64,000 nt of DNA from Kordia jejudonensis (GCF_001005315.1 NZ_LBMG01000007.1:62001-126000), one strand, 5' to 3'; shown: positions 9,166 to 17,803, numbered from the stretch's first letter. A program made the numbers and translations. The notes: generated by a model not told the origin, from the letters alone.

Positions 9166-9314
9166 AATTATTTTTTTGATGAATTAAAGTCTTAAATTAT
9201 CAAAAAAAACAATCACAACAAATGATTCTGAACGTTTTTACTTGATTCCTACAAATAGAAAATATAATAGTTCTTAACATTCACTGTGGTTCGCTTATAT
9301 TTTATTCCATACAA

Positions 9315-9479
9315 ATGATTGACGATTCAAAGACTAAAAGTATCATATATCGGGACATCAAAACGCTAAAACGGCTGAAATATACACGAACTGGTATTGC
9401 AACAATCAAAAACACTTTGGATAACTTTGACTTTGAAGAAGAAAATTGTAGTTTTAAAATGACTAAATTCCCAAAATAA
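9315..9479 (+). CDS. possible small ORF or gene remnant
   Basis: The 362-base gap 9166-9527 holds an open frame of 54 codons starting ATG at 9315 (MIDDSKTKSIIYRDIKTLKR...) and ending TAA at 9477-9479. Its composition is protein-like (Lys/Asp/Glu-rich) and the codons look normal. The frame stays open for some codons upstream without an ATG, so it may be the tail of a decayed gene. I recognise no family and nothing else is visible in this gap. Confidence 0.25.
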   Translation: MIDDSKTKSIIYRDIKTLKRLKYTRTGIATIKNTLDNFDFEEENCSFKMTKFPK

Positions 9480-9527
9480 TAGGAATTCCTATTGTACACT
9501 TGTTAAGCACAACACCAAAACACATCT

Positions 9528-10091
9528 GTGAACAAACTAAAATCTGAAATAAAAAGACTCTCAAACGGAACGGAATCTGAAATACATGAGATTTACGAAA
9601 ATCTAACTTTAACAATTTTTAGCAAAGGCGATTTTTTGTTAAAACAACATCATATCTGCAATCAATACTTCTTTGTAGAAAGCGGAACAGTGAGATTATA
9701 CTATTGGAAAAATGACAAAGACTTTACAGTTTGGCTTGGGACTGAAGGACAAATTTTCACAGAATTAGATAGTTACTTACATCAAAAACCATCACTTGTA
9801 TCCATAGAAAGTGTGGAAGAAAGTTTGGTATATCGAATCACAAAAGAAAAAAGCGACCAATTGGCAAGAAAATCTGCAGCGTACAACACACTTTTAAGAA
9901 GAACAGTTGAAGAAGCATTTGCAAATATGTCGAGAAACATTATTTCGTTTCAAAGTGAAGACGCAACCGAGCGGTACAGAAGAGTTGAAAAAGAGAAAAA
10001 TTGGCTGGAAAAATATCCACTAAAATATGTATCGAGTTTTATTGGCGTTACTCAAAGTTCACTAAGTAGAGTTAGAGCTAAAAAAGAATGA
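9528..10091 (+). CDS. Crp/Fnr-family transcriptional regulator
   Basis: The 187-residue protein has an N-terminal cyclic-nucleotide-binding-like beta-roll (about 20-120), a dimer helix, and a C-terminal helix-turn-helix at YVSSFIGVTQSSLSRVRAKK. There are no Cys clusters of the FNR type, and the roll lacks an obvious cAMP-binding signature. This places it among the many Flavobacteriaceae regulators with unknown effector. The start is GTG at 9528; no in-frame ATG exists nearby. The next two genes on the same strand may be its targets, but no operator was identified. Confidence 0.85.
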   Translation: MNKLKSEIKRLSNGTESEIHEIYENLTLTIFSKGDFLLKQHHICNQYFFVESGTVRLYYWKNDKDFTVWLGTEGQIFTELDSYLHQKPSLVSIESVEESLVYRITKEKSDQLARKSAAYNTLLRRTVEEAFANMSRNIISFQSEDATERYRRVEKEKNWLEKYPLKYVSSFIGVTQSSLSRVRAKKE

Positions 10092-10161
10092 TTTTTTATC
10101 CTATGGCAAAAAATTGAAAATTAGTTCGTTATAGCTTTGCCAAAACCAATAAAAGAAAAAA

Positions 10162-10698
10162 ATGGTAACAACAATTTTACTCTCAATCGGATTTGGACTT
10201 TTAATCGCTTTGCTAATTTTGGTATTCAAACTGCCAACCAAAATTCAATATATTGAAGAAATAGAAGTCAATGCATCAATTAATACCGTTTATGATGCCA
10301 TTCGCTATCAAGAAAAGTTAATGAAATGGTCCGCTTGGCCAAAAGAAACAAAATCACAATGCGCAGTAAAAAACGTAGATGGACAAATTGGTGCCCAAAC
10401 AGTTTATCTTCAAAAAGACAAGCAATTTGGCTACCAAGAAGTAACCGAACTTATAGAAAATGAAAAAGTTAGTTTCTATTTAACAAGTAAAGCACCTTTT
10501 GAACAAGACACAAGACTGCACTTCTTTCTAAAAGAAATTGAACATGACAGAACCAATGTTTGTTTGTATTTTGACAATACATTAAAAAGACCAAGTCACA
10601 TTTTTCCACATATTTTCGGAATCATCCATTGGACACATAACATGCACCTAAAGGATTTGGCAGGACTTAAAAAATTTGTAGAGCAACAAACACAATGA
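10162..10698 (+). CDS. SRPBCC-family protein with an N-terminal membrane anchor
   Basis: The 178 residues open with one hydrophobic helix (TTILLSIGFGLLIALLILVF). A START-like/polyketide-cyclase fold follows: EIEVNASINTVYDAI, then MKWSAWPK and the C-terminal helix HNMHLKDLAGLKKFVE. The family binds small hydrophobic ligands; the anchor places this copy at the membrane. Its stop overlaps the next ATG by four bases (ATGA), showing translational coupling. The ligand is unknown. Confidence 0.72.
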   Translation: MVTTILLSIGFGLLIALLILVFKLPTKIQYIEEIEVNASINTVYDAIRYQEKLMKWSAWPKETKSQCAVKNVDGQIGAQTVYLQKDKQFGYQEVTELIENEKVSFYLTSKAPFEQDTRLHFFLKEIEHDRTNVCLYFDNTLKRPSHIFPHIFGIIHWTHNMHLKDLAGLKKFVEQQTQ

Positions 10699-11198
10699 AA
10701 TCGTACAACGGAAAACAAAGCATCAAACAACTCGAAAAACGCAAAGGCGGCTATTATTATCTGAAAATTGATTCCGAAATCATACATCAATTCAGCAAAA
10801 AAAGAGCTACTAGAATGATATGCACGATTGATGACAAAATTTCTTACCGTTGTGGACTTAATCATTTGGGCGATGGAAATTTTTATGTAATCGTTGCGGG
10901 AAAATATCTTGAAAAACTACACAAAGAACTTGGCGAAGAGGTAAATTACAGAATTGATGAAGATCCAGACCAATTAGGCGTTGAAATACCCGAAGTTTTA
11001 ACCGCTTTTCTTACACAAGATCTAGAGTCAAAAGCAATTTTCGACAAATTAACAGACGGAAAAAAAAGAAGTCTTATCTATAGCTTTGTCAAAATAAAAG
11101 ACATTGACAAAAAGATAAAAATTATCATGGAATTCTTGCACAAAGAGCAATGGAAAATGAATCAATCACAAAAAAATTCTGAGCCTGACAACCTATAA
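10695..11198 (+). CDS. DUF1905/YdeI-like (bacteriocin-protection family) protein
   Basis: The 167-residue protein has an N-terminal DUF1905-like beta-barrel (about 15-90, with the phrase MICTIDDKISYRCGL and YLEKLHKELGEEV). A C-terminal helical YdeI/OmpD-associated part follows, with the family phrase LTDGKKRSLIYSFVKIKD and a row of basic residues. Such proteins are cytosolic and of uncertain biochemical role; in some bacteria YdeI affects resistance to peptides. It is coupled to the SRPBCC gene by an ATGA overlap. Confidence 0.75.
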   Translation: MKSYNGKQSIKQLEKRKGGYYYLKIDSEIIHQFSKKRATRMICTIDDKISYRCGLNHLGDGNFYVIVAGKYLEKLHKELGEEVNYRIDEDPDQLGVEIPEVLTAFLTQDLESKAIFDKLTDGKKRSLIYSFVKIKDIDKKIKIIMEFLHKEQWKMNQSQKNSEPDNL

Positions 11199-11276
11199 AA
11201 ATGTATGCATAATAGAAAGCGTTACATCGAATACAAATTTTATTGAACTATAATTAAATTATCTTACATTTAGTAT

Positions 11277-11534
11277 ATGATTACACTAATGGAGTTCCTG
11301 TCGTATGCATTTCTATTATTAATAGGAATTGGATATTACTATGATTTTCGGCAAAATCCGAAACAATTCAAAGCTGATATCAAAGGAGGAACATTCTATT
11401 TGCTAGGAATTTTGATCATTATACTATTGGAAAGAATACTATTTACTATTGGAATTATATACATCGTATTACAAATAGCAGTTTTGATACTAATATCATT
11501 TTTGATAAAATCTGTACTCCAAAAAGGAAAATAA
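11277..11534 (+). CDS. small membrane protein, unknown
   Basis: The 85-residue protein has two or three hydrophobic helices (about 8-22, 40-60 and 62-78) and a basic C-terminus LIKSVLQKGK. No family is recognised. A terminator follows directly, so it is the last gene of this rightward group. The ATG at 11277 is close to a second in-frame ATG (codon 4), either of which could serve. Confidence 0.55.
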   Translation: MITLMEFLSYAFLLLIGIGYYYDFRQNPKQFKADIKGGTFYLLGILIIILLERILFTIGIIYIVLQIAVLILISFLIKSVLQKGK

Positions 11535-11548
11535 AAGACATAAAAAAA

Positions 11549-11575
11549 GAGAACGTTAAGCCTCGTTCTCTTTTT
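11549..11575 (+). terminator. rho-independent terminator
   Basis: GAGAACG and CGTTCTC form a 7-bp stem around TTAAGCCT, followed by five T. It ends the rightward gene group. Nothing else is recognisable in 11576-11826. Confidence 0.75.
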
Positions 11576-11826
11576 CTATGTCGATCTCTTGATTTTACTT
11601 AATAGCAAATCAATGAAGACTGTTTTTAAAATTACTCAGTACTAAAGTAGTTTGATTTTCAACAACTTATCAGATATTTAGATTAACTAACTATGTTGGT
11701 CGATAAACGGATTGTTTTCATAGATAAACGGTAAGCGTATAATCCCAGAAAACGAAGTAACCTTCTGGAAAACAAACTACTAACAGCCGTTAACTCCTGT
11801 ACAGAACTGTAAAAAAATTGTACATA

Positions 11827-13215
11827 TTATCCTCGAAATAAGAAAAAATCATCTTTCATTTCTTCTATTTCTGTGTCTTTATTTGTGATGATATAATCAA
11901 TCGCTTTTTCGGTAAACTCCTCGCCTTTTTCGGTTAATGAAATAATGTCGTTATCAACAGTAATCATATTATTTTTCAATGCCAATTCTACCACAGAATC
12001 AGAGCGTAAACGTTGCCAATTTATATGTTCGTTCAAGTGTTTTACATGCCGTTCACTTTCTTCTGTATGATTTCTGATGTGTAATAAAAATACCAACAAC
12101 ATAATTTCCGTCTTTTGTTGTCGCACTTTATAATATCCGTAAATCACGCCTCTTTTGGGCAAAATGTATATCAATAAAACGGCGCAAACTCCTCCAACTA
12201 ACATGATAGTTACATAATCTAAAAGGACAAATTCCGCAAAAACTCTACTTATCTTTTCGCTTAGCGCGAATTGTGCAAAACCCGTTTCAGTTAGTAATTG
12301 CTGATAATATTGATAAAAAATTACGCTGGTGGTAGTTGCCAAACCAATAACTATGGAAGTAATAATTGGTTCGTATACCAATAAGAAAAGAATCGCTAAA
12401 ACGGTTGTCATTGATCCAGAAATAGAAGCATCTAACAAATGCGCCAACCAATACCCTGAAATGGCGGAAAACACCCCAAAAAAGCAAGCAAGTACCAGCA
12501 TTTTTTTCAGGTCTTTTGTAAACAAATATGCTGTTGCCGCAGGTGCAATCATCAACGCGACGACTAAAATTGGTCCTACAGCATCAAAAGCGCCCACAAT
12601 AGTAATGGACGAAACGGTCATTAATCCGTAATGCATAATTACTGGTGAAAATCCTAAAGCTGCCGCCAAACCTGCATCAAACGTACTCACTTTTAATTCT
12701 TTGAAAAAAGCAAACAATAAAACTAAGGTAATTACCAAAATGGTTCCGATAACCCAAATAGCTTTTGGTCCTAAATTGATGCATGAATCGGCAATTCCTT
12801 CCGTACAATTGATCAATAACGGATCAAAAGGTGCCAAACTGAGATCGCCAACCATTACAGAATCAATATCCAAATGCACGTCATTGGCGTTTTTCGCAAT
12901 CAAAATAACTCCAATACTAAACAAAGCAGGAAACACAAGTCCAATAGCTGTATCTTCTTTTACCAAGCCTGTTTTTTGAATAAATTCAACCAAAAAAACC
13001 GTGACAATTCCCGCGAAAGCGGCCAATACAATAAGTAATGGAGAAGACGTATCGCCTACAATAAAAAATCCAATAACAATTCCCAACAATATAGAATGAC
13101 TAATGGCGTCACTAATCAACGACATCTTTCGTAACACCAAAAATGTTCCTGGAATGGCACAAGCAACGGCAACGAGCGCCACAATGATTTGTATGGTAAT
13201 TTGTGCGCTATTCAT
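11827..13215 (-). CDS. metal ABC transporter permease (second), with C-terminal winged-helix-like tail
   Basis: The 462-residue protein of the ABC-3 (ZnuB/MntB) family has eight or more membrane helices with the family motif RKMSLISDAISHSILLGIVIGF and SAISGYWLAHLLDASISGSMT. Compared with a usual length near 280 it is long. After the last helix (about residue 360) comes a soluble tail of about 90 residues whose end, SVVELALKNNMITVDNDIIS plus LTEKGEEFTEKA, reads like the winged helix of DtxR regulators. It overlaps the preceding permease gene by eight bases. The two permeases probably form a heterodimer importing Mn, Zn or Fe. Confidence 0.9.
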   Translation of the reverse strand: MNSAQITIQIIVALVAVACAIPGTFLVLRKMSLISDAISHSILLGIVIGFFIVGDTSSPLLIVLAAFAGIVTVFLVEFIQKTGLVKEDTAIGLVFPALFSIGVILIAKNANDVHLDIDSVMVGDLSLAPFDPLLINCTEGIADSCINLGPKAIWVIGTILVITLVLLFAFFKELKVSTFDAGLAAALGFSPVIMHYGLMTVSSITIVGAFDAVGPILVVALMIAPAATAYLFTKDLKKMLVLACFFGVFSAISGYWLAHLLDASISGSMTTVLAILFLLVYEPIITSIVIGLATTTSVIFYQYYQQLLTETGFAQFALSEKISRVFAEFVLLDYVTIMLVGGVCAVLLIYILPKRGVIYGYYKVRQQKTEIMLLVFLLHIRNHTEESERHVKHLNEHINWQRLRSDSVVELALKNNMITVDNDIISLTEKGEEFTEKAIDYIITNKDTEIEEMKDDFFLFRG

Positions 13216-14338
13216 GGGTATCTTTTACTTGTTGATCGTATAAATTTTCAGCCGTATTATATCCTTTTTGTGTCATTGACCATTGTTGCCCGTTGATTTC
13301 AACATAATTTAAATCGACGAGTTCTTGCAATGATCGTTTTGAAAATCCTTGAAAACCATTCAAAATTTTAATGGCGTGTGGATGTGCTATATTTTCGTGG
13401 TTTTTGGCAATTCCGTACATAAATGCCAAGGTTTTCTGCATTTTGATACTATTTCTATTTTTCATGAAACGAATTTGACGAAATAGCAAACCTCTACTTG
13501 GTGAAAATATAAACGAAATCAGCACAATACTTGCCGCAACCAATACAATTACAGGACCTGTTGGTAAGTTGCTCTGGCTCGCACTAATTCCTGTGCCGAC
13601 AACACCTGAAAATGCTCCAAATATGGCAGCCAAAATAACCATAATCCCTAAACTATTTGTCCATTGACGCGCTGCTGCTGCTGGCGCTAACAACATAGCA
13701 CTCATTAAAATAACACCTACCGTTTGTAAACCTAAAACAATGGTAATTACAATAAAAGTTGTGATTAAAATGTCTATAAAACGTGTATTGAAACCGAGTG
13801 TTTTGGTATAATCAGCATCAAAGAGTAAGATTTTGAATTCTTTCCAGAAAACCAATAAAATGATTAGGCAAATTCCTGCTACGATAGCCATGAGCCACAC
13901 ATCTTTTTCGAGTAAAGTCGCGGCTTGTCCAAAAAGATACGTGTCCAAACCTGCTTGATTGGCATTGGGTTGTTTTTGAATAAAGGTTAGCAACAACATT
14001 CCAAAACCAAAAAATAAGGAAAGTGTCAAACCTAAAGCCGTATCTGATTTTAAGTGTGTTTTGGTCGTTATTCCTTTAATCCAAAATGTTCCAATCAATC
14101 CGCTAATTAATGCGCCAATAAGTAAAATGTTGGTGTCTTTTGCGCCCATAATTAAAAATGCAATGGCAATTCCTGGTAAGGCTGCATGTGAAATGGCATC
14201 GCCAAGCAGACTTTGTTTTCGCAATACGGCAAAGCTTCCCAACATACCACAAATGGCGCCTAAAATTGCCGTTCCGAGCGTAATGGTTCGCAAGGTATAA
14301 TCTTCAAAAACAAGCGATATGTATTCTTGAATGTCTAT
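13208..14338 (-). CDS. metal ABC transporter permease (first); non-ATG start
   Basis: This ABC-3 family permease contains RKQSLLGDAISHAALPGIAI and the SNLPTGPVIVLVAASIVLIS helix. Its soluble tail (about residues 300 to the end) includes SLQELVDLNYVEINGQQWSM and TQKGYNTAENLYDQ, again winged-helix-like. The open frame starts after a TGA but contains no ATG before the first helix. A TTG at 14293 would remove the N-terminal segment IDIQEYISLVFEDYTLR, which looks family-like. I chose the ATA at 14338-14336, which overlaps the stop of the upstream gene (ATAG); a TTG start at 14293 is the alternative. Confidence 0.88.
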   Translation of the reverse strand: MDIQEYISLVFEDYTLRTITLGTAILGAICGMLGSFAVLRKQSLLGDAISHAALPGIAIAFLIMGAKDTNILLIGALISGLIGTFWIKGITTKTHLKSDTALGLTLSLFFGFGMLLLTFIQKQPNANQAGLDTYLFGQAATLLEKDVWLMAIVAGICLIILLVFWKEFKILLFDADYTKTLGFNTRFIDILITTFIVITIVLGLQTVGVILMSAMLLAPAAAARQWTNSLGIMVILAAIFGAFSGVVGTGISASQSNLPTGPVIVLVAASIVLISFIFSPSRGLLFRQIRFMKNRNSIKMQKTLAFMYGIAKNHENIAHPHAIKILNGFQGFSKRSLQELVDLNYVEINGQQWSMTQKGYNTAENLYDQQVKDTHE

Positions 14339-15099
14339 GGTTTCTCGTTTTTGATTTGTTTTACAAATTGTGTTCCATCAAACGTTAACAATACCTTTTT
14401 TCCTGTGGGAAGAAAAAATCCGCTATCGTTGTCCATAACAAATTCACTATGTGTAATGGTTTTATTTTTTGTCAAGATTTCTAAATCGAACTCATATTTT
14501 CTTGCAATTTTGAACACATATGTATCTTGATTGTTTTCAAAAATGGCTTTTCGAACTAATTCTTCATCGATCAATTCAAAATAGGTAATAATTTTATGAT
14601 GATGTCCGCTTCCATACGTTCCGTAACCTTCAAATAAATAGCCTTTTTCAAAAGGATAGATTCCCAAAATTATTGCATCTGCAAACATATCATTTCCTTC
14701 CTCTTCTTCATCAATAGGTTCATCATCTTGAAGTGAAACTACATGTATTTTTTCATCCGATTTAAATTGAATTAAACTTCGCAACGCATGCCAACTTCCA
14801 CCTGTGAGACTGTCCCAACTAAAAGTTCGTATTTTTTTATCTTTTGAAGTTTCTATATTGATATATTTGCGCAGTTCAGGAAATTTATACGACCAACTTT
14901 CTTCTTTCAACAATACTGTTTTCAAGGTTTTTTCAAATTTAATTGCAGCTTTATCTCTATCAATAGTTGCATCTTTCGAACGTAGTTGTGTCAACGCTGC
15001 TAGCACTTTTTCCTCTTCCACTTTCATGTCTATTTGTGCACACATGGAAAGTGTATAAAAACTTAAAAACGTTATAATAAAGAAGGTTTTTGATTTCAT
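14335..15099 (-). CDS. unknown secreted protein embedded in the metal ABC operon
   Basis: The 254-residue protein starts MKSKTFFIITFLSFYTLSMC at 15099; the signal peptide is cleaved near AQ. A longer frame starting with GTG at 15123 would overlap the ATPase gene, so the ATG is preferred. The mature part has an N-terminal helical segment, an acidic DDEPIDEEEEGND loop (about 140-150) and a GSGHHHKI triple-histidine motif. No family is recognised. It is only 10 bases after the ATPase stop, and its own stop overlaps the permease start, so it is very likely translated with the importer. A periplasmic or surface metal-related role is possible but unproven. Confidence 0.7.
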   Translation of the reverse strand: MKSKTFFIITFLSFYTLSMCAQIDMKVEEEKVLAALTQLRSKDATIDRDKAAIKFEKTLKTVLLKEESWSYKFPELRKYINIETSKDKKIRTFSWDSLTGGSWHALRSLIQFKSDEKIHVVSLQDDEPIDEEEEGNDMFADAIILGIYPFEKGYLFEGYGTYGSGHHHKIITYFELIDEELVRKAIFENNQDTYVFKIARKYEFDLEILTKNKTITHSEFVMDNDSGFFLPTGKKVLLTFDGTQFVKQIKNEKP

Positions 15100-15109
15100 A
15101 GATTTTTGT

Positions 15110-15847
15110 TTATTCTTGAACACTCACTTTGTAATTGATTCCGTACGTTTTGGTTAAATTATCATCGTTGAAAATGTCTTTTACAGGTCCAGTAGCGATC
15201 TTTTTTACATTTAAAAACGTTACCCAATCAAAATATTCAGGAACCGTTTGCAAATCGTGATGTACAACTACCACTGTTTTTCCTGCTTTTCGAAGTTCTT
15301 TTAAGATGTTTATGATTGCTTTTTCGGTCGTTGCGTCTACGCCTTGAAAAGGTTCGTCCATAAAATAGATAGAAGCATTTTGCACCAACGCTCTTGCCAA
15401 GAAAATACGTTGTTGTTGACCGCCCGAAAGTTGACTAATTTGACGATTTTTGAACGGTAACATGCCTACTTTTTCTAAGGCTTCTAATGACGCCTTTTTT
15501 TCTTTTTGTCCAGGACGTTTAATCCAGCCAAGACTTCCGTACGTTCCCATCATGACTACATCTAATGCCGTTGTTGGAAAATCCCAATCGACACTTCCTT
15601 TTTGTGGTACATACGCAACTAATGAACGTTGTTGTTTATACGATTTTCCAAAAATAGAAACCGTTCCCGCAATGGGTTTTATGATACCTAAAATGGCTTT
15701 GATTAAAGTAGATTTTCCAGCGCCATTTGGTCCTACAATACACATCAATACACTTTCTGGAATTGCCAAATCAATATCCCAAAGTACCGGTTTGTAATTG
15801 TAAGCAACCGTAAGGTCATCAACTGTAATGGCGTATTTTTGTTTCAT
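15110..15847 (-). CDS. metal ABC transporter ATP-binding protein
   Basis: The 245-residue ATPase has Walker [10 protein letters not shown] (39-47), the signature LSGGQQQR (140-147), Walker B YFMDEP (161-166) and the switch histidine near 196-197. The Q-loop phrase [12 protein letters not shown] is typical of the Mn/Zn/Fe (ZnuC/MntA) branch. It powers the two permeases encoded downstream, with the binding lipoprotein encoded upstream on the same strand. The gap to the upstream gene is 76 bases and no terminator was seen in it. Confidence 0.95.
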   Translation of the reverse strand: MKQKYAITVDDLTVAYNYKPVLWDIDLAIPESVLMCIVGPNGAGKSTLIKAILGIIKPIAGTVSIFGKSYKQQRSLVAYVPQKGSVDWDFPTTALDVVMMGTYGSLGWIKRPGQKEKKASLEALEKVGMLPFKNRQISQLSGGQQQRIFLARALVQNASIYFMDEPFQGVDATTEKAIINILKELRKAGKTVVVVHHDLQTVPEYFDWVTFLNVKKIATGPVKDIFNDDNLTKTYGINYKVSVQE

Positions 15848-15923
15848 TTTTTTGAGGTGTTTGGATCTTGCGTTTTTGGTGTTAGGTGTTTATAATTCAA
15901 CATTTATAATTCTGAATTCATAA

Positions 15924-16838
15924 TTATCGCAACGCATTTACAATGGTTTGTACGTTGTATTTGTACATTCCGATATACGTTCCTTCTTCCGTTCCTGCGT
16001 TTCCAAGCGCATCCGAATATAACGTTCCGCCAATAGCTACTTCATGACCTTTGGATTTTACCGCAGCTTGCAACGCTTCAATGGTCCGTTTTGGCACTGA
16101 ACTTTCTACAAAAATGGCCTTGATATTTTTCTCAATGATAAAGTTTGCCAGCTTTTGCACATCTTGTACGCCAGCTTCCGTAGCTGTTGAAAGTCCCTGT
16201 AAACCAACGACTTCAAAGTTATGTAATTTTCCAAAATAGTTAAATGCATCATGCGCTGTGACTAAAATTCGTTTTTCTACAGGCAAGGTTTCAATGATCG
16301 CTTTGATTTCTTTTGCCAATACGTCTAATTTTTCAAGATAGATTTGCCCGTTTTTTTCAAAATCAGCTGCATGTTCAGGATCGAGTTTTTTGAGTTCGTC
16401 CACCACAAATTGCGTAGCTTGTTTCCAATAACCAATGTGAAACCAAATGTGCGGATCATAGCTAGACGCAAAGTATTCGGAACCTATTAAACCGCTTTTG
16501 TCAACTGCATCCGAAACCGCAATGGTTTTCTTTTGTTGCTTGCGCATTTTTTCAAAAATGTCTTCCAATTTTCCTTCTAAATGTAATCCGCTATAAATAA
16601 TAACATCTGCATTGAACAACTTAGTCACGTCGCCTTCGCTGGCTTTATATAAGTGTGGATCAACGCCGCTTCCCATTAATCCTTGTACATTTACTTTATC
16701 GCCACCAATATGTTGAACCATGTCCGTGATCATGGTTGTTGTGGTTACAATTTGAAACGTTCCATCTTTTGATTTTTGTTCCGTTTTGCAACTGATAATT
16801 GTGAGAATGATAAGAAATAAGTATGTGTATTTTTTCAT
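15924..16838 (-). CDS. metal ABC transporter substrate-binding lipoprotein (ZnuA/MntC-like)
   Basis: The 304-residue lipoprotein has the lipobox IISC (Cys17). Cluster A-I metal-binding residues are readable: His62 in GVDPHLYKAS, histidines in YDPHIWFHIGYW, His in VTAHDAFNYFG, and late acidic residues in ALGNAGTEEGTYIGMY. It lacks the long His-rich loop common in Zn-specific ZnuA, which leans towards Mn or Fe. It is anchored to the periplasmic side and hands metal to the permeases. It is the first gene of the importer operon, downstream of a DtxR-like gene on the same strand. Confidence 0.93.
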   Translation of the reverse strand: MKKYTYLFLIILTIISCKTEQKSKDGTFQIVTTTTMITDMVQHIGGDKVNVQGLMGSGVDPHLYKASEGDVTKLFNADVIIYSGLHLEGKLEDIFEKMRKQQKKTIAVSDAVDKSGLIGSEYFASSYDPHIWFHIGYWKQATQFVVDELKKLDPEHAADFEKNGQIYLEKLDVLAKEIKAIIETLPVEKRILVTAHDAFNYFGKLHNFEVVGLQGLSTATEAGVQDVQKLANFIIEKNIKAIFVESSVPKRTIEALQAAVKSKGHEVAIGGTLYSDALGNAGTEEGTYIGMYKYNVQTIVNALR

Positions 16839-16876
16839 TTTTTATTATTGATTTGGAGCATTCTTGTTCAGTGTTC

Positions 16877-16932
16877 GCTATTCGCTATTCGTTATTCGTT
16901 ATTCGTTATTCGTTATTCGTTATTCGTTATTC
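16877..16932. repeat. heptanucleotide tandem repeat, eight units
   Basis: Two copies of GCTATTC are followed by six perfect copies of GTTATTC. It lies between the binding-protein start (16838) and the DtxR-like gene stop (17046), in non-coding DNA. The period is exactly seven bases. A second 7-base repeat lies 57 bases further on. Confidence 0.9.
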
Positions 16933-16989
16933 AAAACTACTTTTACATTTAGCATGAATATTTTTTGTCACGAATTCACGAATTGTTTT

Positions 16990-17038
16990 CTTTGGTCTTT
17001 GGTCTTTGGTCTTGGGTCTTTATTCTTTATTCGTTATT
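16990..17038. repeat. degenerate heptanucleotide tandem repeat
   Basis: Seven units of seven bases: CTTTGGT three times, CTTGGGT, CTTTATT twice, CGTTATT. The last units drift towards the sequence of the 16877-16932 repeat. It ends eight bases before the DtxR-like gene stop. Confidence 0.8.
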
Positions 17039-17045
17039 CAAAACG

Positions 17046-17699
17046 CTACTTCTTAATATAAATGTTATTAGCTATTTGCTGTGATATCATGAATTCTTCT
17101 TTTTTGATGCGAATTTTCATAGAATTATCAAATGGTTCTTTGTCGATCACTTTTACTTTTTTACCCAATGCAATTCCTTGTTTGTCTAAATATTTAAGGA
17201 ATGATGATGATGAATCTTTTACACCTACAATGATTCCTTTTTCGTTTTCATGAAGTGTAACTAACAGTACATCAGCATTATCTGAAACGTTTCCGTCTTT
17301 ATCTGGAATTGGATCTCCGTGTGGATCACGCTTTGGAAATCCTAAGAATTCATCCAATTGATTGATGAGTTTTTCAGATTTTATATGTTCCAATTGTTCC
17401 GCAACATCATGCACTTCGTCCCATGTAAAATTTAACTTTTCCACCAAAAACACTTCCCAAAGTCTGTGTTTCCGAATGATGTTTGCCGCCACAAATTTGC
17501 CTTTTTCTGTCAATTCAGAACCTTTATAACGTTTATAATTTAGCAAGCCTTTTTCAGAAAGCTTTTTAATCATATCGGTTACAGAAGAAGCTTTCGTATT
17601 CATCTTTTCTGCAATAGCGTTTGTACTAATACCGCCTTCGCAGACATCACTGATATGATAAATTGCTTTTAAGTAGTTTTCTTCTGAAAGTGTCATCAT
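17046..17699 (-). CDS. DtxR/MntR-family metal-dependent regulator
   Basis: About 217 residues: a winged helix (about 1-65, TLSEENYLKAIYHIS and AIAEKMNTKASSVTDMIKKL), a metal-binding/dimerisation domain with EVHDVAEQLEH and DPHGDPIP, and a C-terminal FeoA/SH3-like domain. By eye the position of DtxR Cys102 is a Glu, as in Mn-sensing MntR, but the Met10/Asp8 position is Asn. The start is ATGATG at 17699/17696, because a -7 box at 17719-17726 excludes the longer frame that starts at 17729. It probably represses metal-uptake genes such as the divergent receptor. Confidence 0.9.
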   Translation of the reverse strand: MMTLSEENYLKAIYHISDVCEGGISTNAIAEKMNTKASSVTDMIKKLSEKGLLNYKRYKGSELTEKGKFVAANIIRKHRLWEVFLVEKLNFTWDEVHDVAEQLEHIKSEKLINQLDEFLGFPKRDPHGDPIPDKDGNVSDNADVLLVTLHENEKGIIVGVKDSSSSFLKYLDKQGIALGKKVKVIDKEPFDNSMKIRIKKEEFMISQQIANNIYIKK

Positions 17700-17718
17700 A
17701 AAGAGTTGTTTAATAGCA

Positions 17719-17726
17719 CAAATATA
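17719..17726 (-). promoter_or_regulatory. -7 box of the DtxR-like gene
   Basis: TATATTTG on the minus strand, 20 bases before the ATG at 17699, matches TAnnTTTG. It fixes the start downstream of the TTTTATT-rich region. Confidence 0.5.
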
Positions 17727-17754
17727 CAATTTTTACTCATATGCTTTCTATTTT

Positions 17755-17770
17755 TTTAGACAAGACTAAA
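17755..17770. promoter_or_regulatory. candidate DtxR-type operator
   Basis: A perfect inverted repeat, TTTAG-ACAAGA-CTAAA, lies in the divergent gap between the regulator and the TonB receptor. It sits 10 bases before the receptor -7 box (17780), where it would cover the -33 region. The half-site resembles TTAG half-sites of DtxR/IdeR boxes. Confidence 0.5.
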
Positions 17771-17779
17771 AATTAAACT

Positions 17780-17787
17780 TATATTTG
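17780..17787 (+). promoter_or_regulatory. -7 box of the TonB-dependent receptor
   Basis: TATATTTG, followed by C, lies 17 bases before the ATG at 17804. It matches TAnnTTTG exactly, although no TTG -33 element was found at the expected distance. Confidence 0.55.
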
Positions 17788-17803
17788 CAAAAAATTTCTT
17801 TTG

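Noticed and set aside
11696-11732. Direct repeat GATAAACGG twice
   Set aside because: Only nine bases, two copies; within chance for AT-rich DNA.
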